Shown: piece after piece, positions 8,852-17,451 of the stretch
Numbering within the stretch: the stretch's first letter is position 1
Layout: the number at the start of each line of letters is the position of its first letter
Assembly (NCBI RefSeq): GCF_032248455.1
Contig: NZ_JAVTTP010000001.1
Location: forward strand, 2,230,501-2,294,500
Length of the DNA stretch: 64,000 bases
Direction of reading: 5' to 3'
Source of the DNA: Pricia mediterranea
Lineage (GTDB): Bacteria > Bacteroidota > Bacteroidia > Flavobacteriales > Flavobacteriaceae
Notes under the pieces: generated by a model
Seen by the model: the letters and a program-made list of their open reading frames with translations, nothing else
What the model was told of the DNA's origin: nothing
Databases searched by the model: none
Program-made: the position numbers and the translations under genes

Positions 8852-9325
8852 ATGGGATACAAAAAACTGGACGAGGTAATGGAACTGCTCAACGACGAGC
8901 TGGCCGGGTTCAACAGGGCCGTTGACAGGTTGGAGCGGCTGACCAAAAACGTGGACAATATCAATATCAAGTCCGATACCAGCGAAATAGAGTCCATACT
9001 CCGGGAGCATCTAGCCGTAGAGAAAGGCAAAATGTCTAAACTCAACGGCTCTATCCAAAATATCGGGGAACGGGTCTCCACGGCCAGCTTGATCCCGAAA
9101 GAAAAGCTTTGGCTGCACTATTCGATCTGGCTGGTTTCATTGATTATCATCGGCTATCTGTCTTTCAGGATATCACGAATAGACGATATTCGAGAAAAGG
9201 CGTTTGCCGAAGGGGAGCAATATACGATATCCAGCCTGCGGGGTTATTTTGACCGGAATCCCGAGCATTATGAATCGTACCGGAAATGGGCAGAAGTAAA
9301 AGATAGCGTACCAAATCAAAAGTAG
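8852..9325 (+). CDS. Small single-pass membrane protein of the mobilization operon
   Basis: This 157-residue protein starts 9 bases after the relaxase. Residues 1-75 are amphipathic and look coiled-coil (many Leu, Glu, Asn and Asp). One membrane span lies at about residues 88-105 (HYSIWLVSLIIIGYLSF). The tail of about 50 residues is charged. Proteins of this shape often sit after relaxase genes in Bacteroidetes elements, where they may link the relaxosome to the membrane. I see no enzyme motif, so the function is inferred from position only. Confidence 0.75.
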   Translation: MGYKKLDEVMELLNDELAGFNRAVDRLERLTKNVDNINIKSDTSEIESILREHLAVEKGKMSKLNGSIQNIGERVSTASLIPKEKLWLHYSIWLVSLIIIGYLSFRISRIDDIREKAFAEGEQYTISSLRGYFDRNPEHYESYRKWAEVKDSVPNQK

Positions 9326-9711
9326 GGTGCGCCCTATCCGGTTTTTGCTTCACGCTTATCTGTCGGAACACTACAAAAACCGGACAGGATCCACGCGCAG
9401 GTAAGTTATGGTAAGTATTTGGGGGCGTTACATACTATAAACATTTAATGGATTTTTTCAAGAGAGCGATTGTAGAAGCCGTTTTTAATCAAACAGCAAC
9501 AGAAAGACAAACAGCGTTAGTGATAAAATCATAGTAAAATCCAAAAGAGGTTAGGAGGTCAAAAGCCTACACAAAACACAGGCAGATTCCACCAAAACAT
9601 CCTTGATTCAGATAAAAAAAGAAACGCTTTCCCAAAGGTCGACGGGATGAATACTTAGTCTATAGTGGGGGAGGCAAATCTTTAGTGCTTTTATAGACGG
9701 TAGTGTAGTAT
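9326..9711. other. Gap after the mobilization operon with an 11-bp inverted repeat
   Basis: TCCGGTTTTTG (9337-9347) and CAAAAACCGGA (9374-9384) are perfect inverted copies with a 26-nt spacer, 11 bp after the mobilization operon. This could be a transcription stop or an oriT-type palindrome. A 28-codon open frame at 9448-9534 (begins MDFFKRAIVEAVF) has no support beyond being open. I see nothing else until the minus-strand genes. Confidence 0.4.
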
Positions 9712-9903
9712 TTAATCTATGACCACTCTAATGTTGTCATACCTTTTAAGTTCTTCACTTAAATATTCCTTTTGGCATTCTTTAATTGCACTCAACAAAT
9801 TAGTTGAATGAACATTATCCCCATAGGACGCAGTCTTGTTTTTTGAATTTAAGGAAATATATGAGCCTTTTCTCTTTCTGTTAATGCCTTTACGAATGTT
9901 CAT
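9712..9903 (-). CDS. Small protein (63 residues) coupled to the membrane-GAF gene
   Basis: I do not recognise this protein. The start codon overlaps the stop of the upstream gene as ATGA, so translation is probably coupled. It is basic at the N-terminus (MNIRKGINRKRKGSY), with a central helix (LLSAIKECQKEYLSEELKRY) and a short C-terminal strand (NIRVVID). It has no membrane segment. The overlap and the absence of other genes nearby suggest a two-gene unit with the membrane-GAF protein, but its role cannot be told. Confidence 0.55.
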   Translation of the reverse strand: MNIRKGINRKRKGSYISLNSKNKTASYGDNVHSTNLLSAIKECQKEYLSEELKRYDNIRVVID

Positions 9904-10640
9904 ATTTTGATGTTTTTAGTTATAAACGAAGCATATTCTATCAAATGCTCTGTCCAAGTATCTTTAATATTGTCGGTTTTTCTAACTTTCTTTTCACTAT
10001 CAACGGATAAAACGGCTATAGGTTTATTATTATTGTCTAATATAGGAATAGTAGAGCAGAATTTAGCATCTCTGACAAATCTTTTTTGATTTTTAGTAAG
10101 ATTGTATTTGTTTTGATTTGACATGTCAAAGTCTATAAAAACGTCTTCCTCTTTGAATGATTTGCCAACCATGCCCTCTGCGATTTTATCATTTACTTTA
10201 AAGCTAAGCTTTCTATTTTCAAGTTTATCTGTTAGTCCATCATAGTGTTTCGGAACAAGAGTTGTGCCATCTTTAAAAAATTCCCAAATTCCTTTTTTTG
10301 GCACAAAAATTCTTGTGTTAAATTTGATGTTGAGGGATTTATATTTGATTTGTGGAAATTTGAAAAGTATTTTTTTATTATAATTTATTAGTTCTGAAAA
10401 TATTTCGTTTTGCTTTTTTTGTCTTTTCTGTATGTAGGCATATCGAAAGGGGAAAATTAAACCAACCCATAAAATTCCTATAAAAAAGAAGCAAGTTTGA
10501 ATAGGTTCAATTTCAGTATTTTGATTAAACCAAAAAAGTTCTTCAGTTTTAAAATAATTAAATAAGTATTCATTTTTGCCTAAGAATATAAATATACTAG
10601 GCAATAGATTTATTAGGACTATTTTTAAATAAATTTTCAT
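9900..10640 (-). CDS. Two-TM protein with a GAF-like domain
   Basis: The protein has 246 residues. Two membrane spans lie at about residues 5-22 and 47-68, followed by a basic, helical linker. The C-terminal 130 residues resemble a GAF sensor fold: KIAEGMVGKSF, then CSTIPILDNNNKPIAVLSVDS, the pattern typical of GAF-domain strands. It is very AT-rich compared with the mobilization genes and transcribed against them, a sign of cargo. A membrane-anchored sensor with a coupled small partner fits a signalling or defence unit; this is inference. The other possibility is a plain element-borne sensor. I know no named family for it. Confidence 0.65.
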   Translation of the reverse strand: MKIYLKIVLINLLPSIFIFLGKNEYLFNYFKTEELFWFNQNTEIEPIQTCFFFIGILWVGLIFPFRYAYIQKRQKKQNEIFSELINYNKKILFKFPQIKYKSLNIKFNTRIFVPKKGIWEFFKDGTTLVPKHYDGLTDKLENRKLSFKVNDKIAEGMVGKSFKEEDVFIDFDMSNQNKYNLTKNQKRFVRDAKFCSTIPILDNNNKPIAVLSVDSEKKVRKTDNIKDTWTEHLIEYASFITKNIKI

Positions 10641-11483
10641 TTTTTAATTGTTATCCCCAATATTTGGGATTTGAACGGTATGGGCGCAGAATGAGGAATT
10701 TACTTTCGGTAGGGCAAAAAGCAGAAATTTTTATTTAGGATTTTATCTTTAGATTATCTAAAAAGCCAAATACACCCAAGCCTTTCAAGTCCGCTCAAAC
10801 TCGTGCACACCTTTAACCGTTGTACTTGACGTTGCACAAGTTAGCGAAAATACCGTTGCCGATTGGCGGAAGGATTGCAAATTTGGATACACTAGGAAAA
10901 AACGATTTACCAGAAGAAGCAATTCAAGGATGTTTAATAGATTGACCAGGCGCCAAGGTACTTACAGAAGGTTTAAGGAAAGCACCAGCCTTGGTTGCCT
11001 CTACAATCTGACAAAAGATTATCGATTCTTTTTTAAACGATGTATCCTTACAGCCGCATAAAGACTAGTTAGATGTGTCAACGGCCATAGCGTTCGGGTG
11101 AGCTGCCTCGTACCGGCAAGGTATCAAACCAAAATGACCATGCCTTAAAAAAAATTTCAAAAAAGATTGAAATGGCTTTGATTTTCCTTGGAATTGAGTT
11201 GAGCAATAGCCACTGGTTATTAATGGGTTTTTGACCAAGTGGTGAACGCCCGGGCACTTAGCCAGTCCTGGCACCTGTCAAATTGGATGAGCTTTGCAAT
11301 AGAATCAATCCGAAACTCAATCTGCCAACAAAGGAGTGCGAACTTTGAAAGAAGAAGTGGAAAGCAAATTAATTCCCCTGTTTATAGGAAAATTCTGAAT
11401 TCAATAGTACTTCCAATTGTTAAACTGTTAGGTATTCTTTATTTTGGTAGGCTGATAACAGCCTCAACCAAATTTTAACTATT
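10641..11483. other. Gene-poor AT-rich stretch with decayed coding fragments
   Basis: No intact gene is visible. An open segment at 10825-11061 without a good start reads like a worn HTH protein (QVSENTVADWRKD) and then a basic tail. Near 11169-11226 a short frame reads LGIELSNSHWLL and then stops, which may be a transposase N-terminus remnant; this is a weak call. The stretch just before 11484 should hold the promoter of the nuclease-Mod-Res operon, but no clear -33/-7 pair is seen. Confidence 0.35.
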
Positions 11484-12041
11484 ATGCCAGACTGCATAGA
11501 ATGTGGTTCCTACACTAAATTTAACAATGGGCTTTGTACAGATTGCTACCAGAAGCAGAATAGAAACCCATGGGTTTCCGGGGTAATCAAAGGTAGAATT
11601 GCCGAAACTATTGTAGAACAGCTTTTTATTTCATTGGACTTTCAGGTGTTTAAGTACGGCATGGAAAATTCTATTCCCGGAATTTCCGACTTGCTAAAGG
11701 GGGTGCGTAGCGATGTTTCTAAAAACATACGCCAAATGCCAGATTTTGTAGTGTTCAAAGACAAAGACGCTCATTTTATTGAAGTCAAATTTCGTAAAAA
11801 TGGATGTCTGAAATTAAAGGACATTGAAAAGTATGGTGATTATCCATTTGAAAACGCCTTGTTTGTGCTACTCTCTCCAAAACATATTAAATGTATTTCA
11901 TATAAAGAACTAAAGGAAGGAAAAGAGATTCATGAAAAATGTAGAAATTGGTTGGGAAGCCGCAAAGAATTTGAGACTGACAAAGACTTGATTATTGATT
12001 ACTGCAAATATGCTATCAAATTTTTTGAAAATGTAGATTAA
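11484..12041 (+). CDS. Zinc-ribbon PD-(D/E)XK nuclease-like protein
   Basis: This 185-residue protein starts with a four-Cys zinc knuckle (Cys4, Cys7, Cys18, Cys21). A restriction-endonuclease-like core follows: GRIAE with Glu41 on the first helix, then MPDFVVF with Asp87 and IEVKF with Glu100 and Lys102. That gives the D-x12-E-x-K layout of the PD-(D/E)XK superfamily. It is the first gene of a tight operon, two bases before Mod. It could be an extra nuclease, a repair enzyme or a sequence-recognition subunit of the restriction system. It is not a usual part of type III systems, which normally have only Mod and Res. The catalytic residues look intact. Confidence 0.72.
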   Translation: MPDCIECGSYTKFNNGLCTDCYQKQNRNPWVSGVIKGRIAETIVEQLFISLDFQVFKYGMENSIPGISDLLKGVRSDVSKNIRQMPDFVVFKDKDAHFIEVKFRKNGCLKLKDIEKYGDYPFENALFVLLSPKHIKCISYKELKEGKEIHEKCRNWLGSRKEFETDKDLIIDYCKYAIKFFENVD

Positions 12042-12043
12042 CT

Positions 12044-14545
12044 ATGGCCAAAAAACGAACCAAAAAGCAAATAGCCCAATACGAACACTCAAAATCCGAG
12101 CGCGCCAACAACCCTCACGTAGGTCTGGTAACTCCTGCTAGTGACCCAGATACGGGAGAAAAGAAAACTTACCAGTATGACCCGCATCTTGACCCGCAAT
12201 TACAATGGGCGGGCAAAGCCGAGCATACTAGCTTTGAAGTGCCTACCGTGAGTTTACACGTACATGAGCGAATTGACCCAAAAACCATCATTGAAACTGT
12301 AAAAAAGGAGAAAGATGATGGTGGCCAAATGAGCCTTTTTTCTGAAAAGAAACCACTACGTGAAGCAATAGACTTTTACAAGCACAAAGAAGGCTGGACG
12401 AACCGCCTCATTGCTGGCGATAGCCTTTTAGTTATGAATTCGTTATTGGAAAAAGAAGGAATGGCTGGTAAAGTTCAAATGGTATATTTTGATCCTCCTT
12501 ACGGGATTAAATATGGTAGTAATTTCATGCCATTTGTAAATAAAAAAGAGGTCAAGGATGGAGCTGATAATGATCTTACAGCCGAACCAGAAATGTTAAA
12601 AGCATTCAGGGATACTTGGGAATTAGGTATTCATTCGTACCTAACTTATATAAGGGATAGGATGAAATTGGCAAATCGTTTGTTAGCTGATGAAGGAAGT
12701 GTGTATGTGCAAATCGGGGATGAAAATGTACATCGTGTTAGTTTAGTAATGGATGAAGTGTTCGGGGCAGAAAATAGAATAGCTACTATTTCCTTTGCAA
12801 CAACTAGCGGTAGCTCGAGTAATTTTATTCCACAGGTTTCAGACTATATACTTTGGTATGCAAAAGATAAAAATAAGTGTAAATATCGACAGCTCTACGA
12901 AAATTTAAGTCGAAGAGAAATCATTGAGTTTTTTTCTTCTTATGTTATGGTTGAATTGGAGAATGGAGATACAAGAAAGTTAACTGATTTAGAACGATTT
13001 GATCCAGACAAGCACTTACCAAAAGGAGCTAGAATATATAGAAGAACTGGATTGGATTCGCAAGGTGCTTCGACAACAGGTCGATCTGAGCCATTTGATT
13101 GGAACGGCAAAACATATCCATGTGCAAAAGGGCGTCACTGGTCAATTTCTTATGATGGCATGAATAGGCTGTCAGAGTTAAAAAGATTAGATGCTGCTAA
13201 AAATGGCAATGCTTTAATGTGGAAAAAATACGAAAATGAGGTGCCAGGTAGGCGAATTAATAATCTTTGGCCTTCTCAAATGTATGCAACTGATAAAGAT
13301 TATGTGGTTCAAACAGCAATTTTGCCAATACAGCGATGCATTCTAATGTCCACAGACCCTGGGGATCTAGCTCTTGACATAACATGTGGCAGTGGCACAA
13401 CGGCTGCGGTTGCAGAACAATGGGGAAGAAGATGGATAACTTGCGATACCTCAAGAGTTGCCCTTACTCTTGCCAAACAACGTCTTTTAACTGCAAATTT
13501 TGATTATTATGAATTAGCCCACAGAAGTGAAGGTGTCAGTAGTGGGTTTAAATATAAAACAATATCAAAAGTAACACCTAAAATTCTTGGAGAAAATCAA
13601 CCTCCCACAATTGTGTCTTTATTTGATGAGGCAGAAACAATTAGAAGTAAAACAAGAATTACTGGTCCCTTTACCGTTGAAGCAGTTCCAGCGCCATATG
13701 CTAAAAGCTTTGATGAGTTGGAGTTAAATAATCAGGGTTCAGATACTTCTATTTCGAGATCTGGCGAAACTAATCGCCAAGCTGAATGGCGCGATGAACT
13801 GCTAAGAACCGGGGTGAGGGCCAAAGCCGGTAAAATTATAGATTTTATACGTGTAGAGCCTTTAATGGGTACTAAATTCATACAAGCAGAAGCAGAAACT
13901 AAAGAAGATATTCCAAAAAAAGTATTGGTAATATTCGGCCCTGAACACGCCCCCATGGAGCAGCGAATGGTTGAAAATGCCTGGCAAGAAGCACGGGCTT
14001 TAAAACCTGATATACTCTTGTTCTGTGCTTTCCAATTTGACGAAGAAGCTGCAAAAGATATTGATGAATTGACTCCTTACATTGCCGGCATGCAATTACT
14101 TAAGGCTCAAATGAACGCCGATATGCTTACAGATGATCTGCGTAAAAAACGCAGTAGTAACGAAAGTTTTTGGTTAGTAGGCCAACCAGATGTGCAGCTA
14201 CACAAATTAGAGGATGGCAAAGTTACAATTGAGGTTATGGGTTTTGATTATTACAACCCAAAAACGGGCAATGTAGAAAGTGGCGGCAAGAAAAATATTG
14301 CGATGTGGATGTTGGATACCGATTACGATAACCGTTCCCTATTCCCTTCACAGGTATTTTTCCCTATGGCGGGCGCAAAAGATGGTTGGGCCAAACTTGC
14401 AAAAAATCTTAAGGCAGAAATTGACGAAGAGAAGATTGAGGCTTTTAGGGGTACGCTTTCGCTACCATTTGAACCAGGCCCAGCAGTGGCCGTCAAAATC
14501 ATTGATGATAGGGGAATTGAGAGTTTAAGGGTTTTAACGGTATAA
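12044..14545 (+). CDS. mod: Type III-like site-specific DNA (adenine-N6) methyltransferase, Mod subunit
   Basis: The catalytic motif DPPY (Asp150-Tyr153, YFDPPYGIKYGSNF) comes before the AdoMet-binding motif TCGSGTT (Thr447-Thr453), the beta-class order shared by type III Mod proteins. At 833 residues it is longer than typical Mod proteins, mainly through a C-terminal region of about 300 residues that follows the methyltransferase core. It would methylate adenine in a short non-palindromic site and supply recognition to Res. The region between the motifs (about 230-440) should carry target recognition. It is packed between the nuclease (2 bp) and Res (3 bp), so it is part of one transcript. 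Confidence 0.92.
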   Translation: MAKKRTKKQIAQYEHSKSERANNPHVGLVTPASDPDTGEKKTYQYDPHLDPQLQWAGKAEHTSFEVPTVSLHVHERIDPKTIIETVKKEKDDGGQMSLFSEKKPLREAIDFYKHKEGWTNRLIAGDSLLVMNSLLEKEGMAGKVQMVYFDPPYGIKYGSNFMPFVNKKEVKDGADNDLTAEPEMLKAFRDTWELGIHSYLTYIRDRMKLANRLLADEGSVYVQIGDENVHRVSLVMDEVFGAENRIATISFATTSGSSSNFIPQVSDYILWYAKDKNKCKYRQLYENLSRREIIEFFSSYVMVELENGDTRKLTDLERFDPDKHLPKGARIYRRTGLDSQGASTTGRSEPFDWNGKTYPCAKGRHWSISYDGMNRLSELKRLDAAKNGNALMWKKYENEVPGRRINNLWPSQMYATDKDYVVQTAILPIQRCILMSTDPGDLALDITCGSGTTAAVAEQWGRRWITCDTSRVALTLAKQRLLTANFDYYELAHRSEGVSSGFKYKTISKVTPKILGENQPPTIVSLFDEAETIRSKTRITGPFTVEAVPAPYAKSFDELELNNQGSDTSISRSGETNRQAEWRDELLRTGVRAKAGKIIDFIRVEPLMGTKFIQAEAETKEDIPKKVLVIFGPEHAPMEQRMVENAWQEARALKPDILLFCAFQFDEEAAKDIDELTPYIAGMQLLKAQMNADMLTDDLRKKRSSNESFWLVGQPDVQLHKLEDGKVTIEVMGFDYYNPKTGNVESGGKKNIAMWMLDTDYDNRSLFPSQVFFPMAGAKDGWAKLAKNLKAEIDEEKIEAFRGTLSLPFEPGPAVAVKIIDDRGIESLRVLTV

Positions 14546-14548
14546 GGC

Positions 14549-17383
14549 ATGGCAGGAACAATCGATAAGCTAATCATAAACAGTCCCCATCAAGTACCTC
14601 AAAAACATTGGTATTACGATAGGGAAAACAGAAATTTCTATATAAAAGAAGGTAGAAGGCCCGCAGGCTATGTTATGGCTACTCCTAATTCAAAGGCATT
14701 TGACGATCCCGGAATATTCGTAGAAATAGACACGGTAAATCAAATTAGACCTAGGGTAAAAGCATGGCGTGAAGCGGGTTATGTAGGAGTTACAGGAATT
14801 ACCAAGCGGCTTTTAGAACATTGGCAAGATCCTGAAGAGCGTAAAGACCGTAGGTTCTTTTTCTGCCAGATGGAAGCTATTGAAACCCTTATTTGGCTTA
14901 CCGAAGCCCCGGCTGCAGAAAAGGTTGGGATTGATATTCGAGGAGATGGTGGAGCTATTGAACGTTGGTGTAGTAAAATGGCAACTGGCTCTGGGAAGAC
15001 TATTATAATGTCGATGATTATTGCGTGGAACTTCTTGAATAAAGTAACCAGTCCAACAGATCCGCGTTTTAGCAAATATGCTTTAGTCGTGGCTCCTGGG
15101 CTAACAGTAAAAAGTCGTTTGCGAGTATTGTTGCCCACTAATGACGACAATTATTATGAAGAGTTTAATATAGTTCCAGCCGCATTAATGGATAAACTTC
15201 GTCAGGGTAAAATTATTATTCACAACTGGCATGCCTTGGCATGGGACTCTCAAGACAAGATAGATGCAAAAGTTGAAAAGGGTTATTTACGTTCTGTAGA
15301 TAAGCGCCAACGAATGGAAATAAGTGGAGAGGCCTATGTACGCAACATCTTGGGAGAAATGAGCAATGCACGAAACATAATCGTTTTAAACGATGAAGCA
15401 CACCATGCATGGCGATTGAACCCCGAAGCTACTGGAAAATATAAGCGAACAGGCTCGGACAAGGATAGCGCAGAAGAAGCTACCATATGGGTAGGGGGCT
15501 TAGACAAGATTCACGAACAAAGAGGTATTTTAAAATGTTTTGACCTATCCGCAACACCTTTTACCCCTTCCGGAAAAAAAGCTGCGGAAGAAGCTTTATT
15601 TACATGGATTGTTTCTGATTTTGGTTTGAACGATGCCATTGAATCCGGTCTGGTAAAAACACCTCGTGTTGTTGTCCGTGATGATAGCGAGCGAACTAAA
15701 GAATTAAAATCAAGGTTGTACCACATTTATGCCGATGATGAAGTAAAAGATGATATCAATCGAAAAGCAGACGAAACCGAACCGCTTCCCGATTTGCTAA
15801 TCAATGCGTATACCTTGTTAGGCCTTGATTGGGAAGAAACGAAAAATGAATGGGAAGCTGCAGGGCACAGCGTTCCACCAGTGATGATAACCGTCGCTAA
15901 CAGAACCGAAACTTCATCAAGGATTAAATATGCCTTTGATCATAATCAAGTTCATATACCTGAGTTATGTGTTCCTGAAAAAACATTACAAATAGATAGT
16001 CGTGTGTTAGAAAGTGCTGAATCGGAATCGGAAGCCATCGAACTTGACATCGAAACCGATGATGACGATGAGGACACTACAGCTCCAAAACTCACTAAAA
16101 AACAACAAGCAGAATTATTAAGGCTAACCGTTGACACCGTTGGCAAGGAAGGGGAACCAGGGGAACAAGTACAAAATGTAATTTCGGTGGGGATGCTCTC
16201 TGAGGGGTGGGATGCTAAAACAGTAACCCATATCATGGGCTTAAGAGCATTTTCTAGCCAATTGCTTTGCGAACAAGTTGTTGGCAGGGGATTAAGACGA
16301 GTTAGTTACGATGTAGGAGAAGACGGCTTGTTTGAGGCTGAATACGTAAACATATTCGGTGTGCCTTTTACTTTTCTCCCCCATGAAGGCGGCGACGGGC
16401 CACCACCACCGCCACCAACTCCAAAAACGAAAATAGAGCCAACCAAAGAAAAAGCTCAGCATGAAATTACATGGCCAAATGTTTTAAGGATCGACCATGT
16501 TTATCGTCCAAAATTGACAATTGATTTGTCAAAAGTAAAAACCTTGGAAATCGACCCTTATGAATCCATAACAGAAGCTGAATTGGCGGCCATTATTTCA
16601 GGTAAGGCCAATCCAAAAATCACAGCCGCAATTGGCTTAAATAAAATTGCGGAAGACACTAGAATACAAACAATTGTTTTCAAAATAGCCTCCACTATTT
16701 ATAACTCTGAGAAAAGGCCGGATTGGAAAGGGAGCAAAGAAATTTTCTTAGCCCAAGTTGTGAGGATTGTGGAACAATTTATCGTTTCAGAAAAGATTCA
16801 AATTAAGAATGACCTGTTTCATCAGGACAATACTAAAAGAAGAATTCTTATCATTCTTAACATGAACAAAATTGTTCAACACATTTGGTCAGAAATTAGG
16901 GCTGTAAATACGGAAAAGCTTACCCCAATATTTGATAAGGAAAGACCAATTCGTTCTACCACGGATGTTAGAACTTGGTACACCAGTAAGCCGTGTGAAT
17001 GGACTAAAAAATCACATATCAGTCATTCTGTTTATGATAGTGGTTGGGAAGCCAATGAAGCTTACTTTTTTGACAAATCAGACTTAGTAGAATCGTTTGT
17101 AAAGAATGATCATTTGGGATTCACGATTCTATACAATCACAAAGGAGTAATCCGAAAATTCTATCCTGATTTCATTTTGCGTTTGGCAAATGGAGATTAT
17201 ATGGTTTTGGAAACTAAAGGATTTGATAGTCAACAGAACCAAACCAAACGTGAATACTTAGATGAATGGATAAAGGCAGTCAACAACCAAGGTGGTTTTG
17301 GAGAATGGCATTGGGATGTTTCTTTTCATCCAAGCGATATTGAAGGTTTGTTGAAGAAGTGTATGGAAAAGGAATTGGTATAA
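14549..17383 (+). CDS. res: Type III-like restriction endonuclease, Res subunit (helicase-nuclease)
   Basis: The protein has 944 residues. The superfamily 2 helicase core has Walker A ATGSGKT (Ala145-Thr151), the DEAH box Asp282-His285, SATPF (motif III) and QVVGRGLRR (motif VI). An acidic insert lies near residues 490-515 and a proline-rich stretch near 617-622. The C-terminal nuclease is PD-(D/E)XK: Asp874 in YPDF and ETK with Glu888 and Lys890. It should hydrolyse ATP while moving on DNA and cut at unmethylated sites with Mod. The downstream KAP NTPase frame started only 7 bases after its stop, so four genes were once one operon. Confidence 0.92.
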   Translation: MAGTIDKLIINSPHQVPQKHWYYDRENRNFYIKEGRRPAGYVMATPNSKAFDDPGIFVEIDTVNQIRPRVKAWREAGYVGVTGITKRLLEHWQDPEERKDRRFFFCQMEAIETLIWLTEAPAAEKVGIDIRGDGGAIERWCSKMATGSGKTIIMSMIIAWNFLNKVTSPTDPRFSKYALVVAPGLTVKSRLRVLLPTNDDNYYEEFNIVPAALMDKLRQGKIIIHNWHALAWDSQDKIDAKVEKGYLRSVDKRQRMEISGEAYVRNILGEMSNARNIIVLNDEAHHAWRLNPEATGKYKRTGSDKDSAEEATIWVGGLDKIHEQRGILKCFDLSATPFTPSGKKAAEEALFTWIVSDFGLNDAIESGLVKTPRVVVRDDSERTKELKSRLYHIYADDEVKDDINRKADETEPLPDLLINAYTLLGLDWEETKNEWEAAGHSVPPVMITVANRTETSSRIKYAFDHNQVHIPELCVPEKTLQIDSRVLESAESESEAIELDIETDDDDEDTTAPKLTKKQQAELLRLTVDTVGKEGEPGEQVQNVISVGMLSEGWDAKTVTHIMGLRAFSSQLLCEQVVGRGLRRVSYDVGEDGLFEAEYVNIFGVPFTFLPHEGGDGPPPPPPTPKTKIEPTKEKAQHEITWPNVLRIDHVYRPKLTIDLSKVKTLEIDPYESITEAELAAIISGKANPKITAAIGLNKIAEDTRIQTIVFKIASTIYNSEKRPDWKGSKEIFLAQVVRIVEQFIVSEKIQIKNDLFHQDNTKRRILIILNMNKIVQHIWSEIRAVNTEKLTPIFDKERPIRSTTDVRTWYTSKPCEWTKKSHISHSVYDSGWEANEAYFFDKSDLVESFVKNDHLGFTILYNHKGVIRKFYPDFILRLANGDYMVLETKGFDSQQNQTKREYLDEWIKAVNNQGGFGEWHWDVSFHPSDIEGLLKKCMEKELV

Positions 17384-17390
17384 AACTCGG

Positions 17391-17451
17391 ATGGAAGATA
17401 ACTGGTTAAATAAAAATTACAAGAGAATAGTTTCCTTTTTTACGTTCATAA
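17391..17451 (+). pseudogene. 5' fragment of the KAP NTPase gene, cut off by IS256
   Basis: An ATG at 17391, 7 bases after the Res stop, opens a frame (MEDNWLNKNYKRIVSFFTF) that runs into the IS at codon 20. Removing the IS and one copy of the 8-bp duplication joins it in frame to 18854-21474 and gives an 893-residue protein. The joined N-terminus contains the first membrane spans that the fragment downstream has lost. This is read directly from the sequence; that the joined protein was functional is inferred. Confidence 0.85.
17444..17451. repeat. IS256 target-site duplication, left copy
   Basis: gttcataa at 17444-17451 is repeated exactly at 18846-18853, on the other side of the insertion sequence. 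Eight bases is the usual duplication length for the IS256 family. Confidence 0.85.

Noticed and set aside
9448-9534. A 28-codon open frame after the mobilization operon
   Set aside because: There is no ribosome-binding evidence, no family match and no conservation that I can see.
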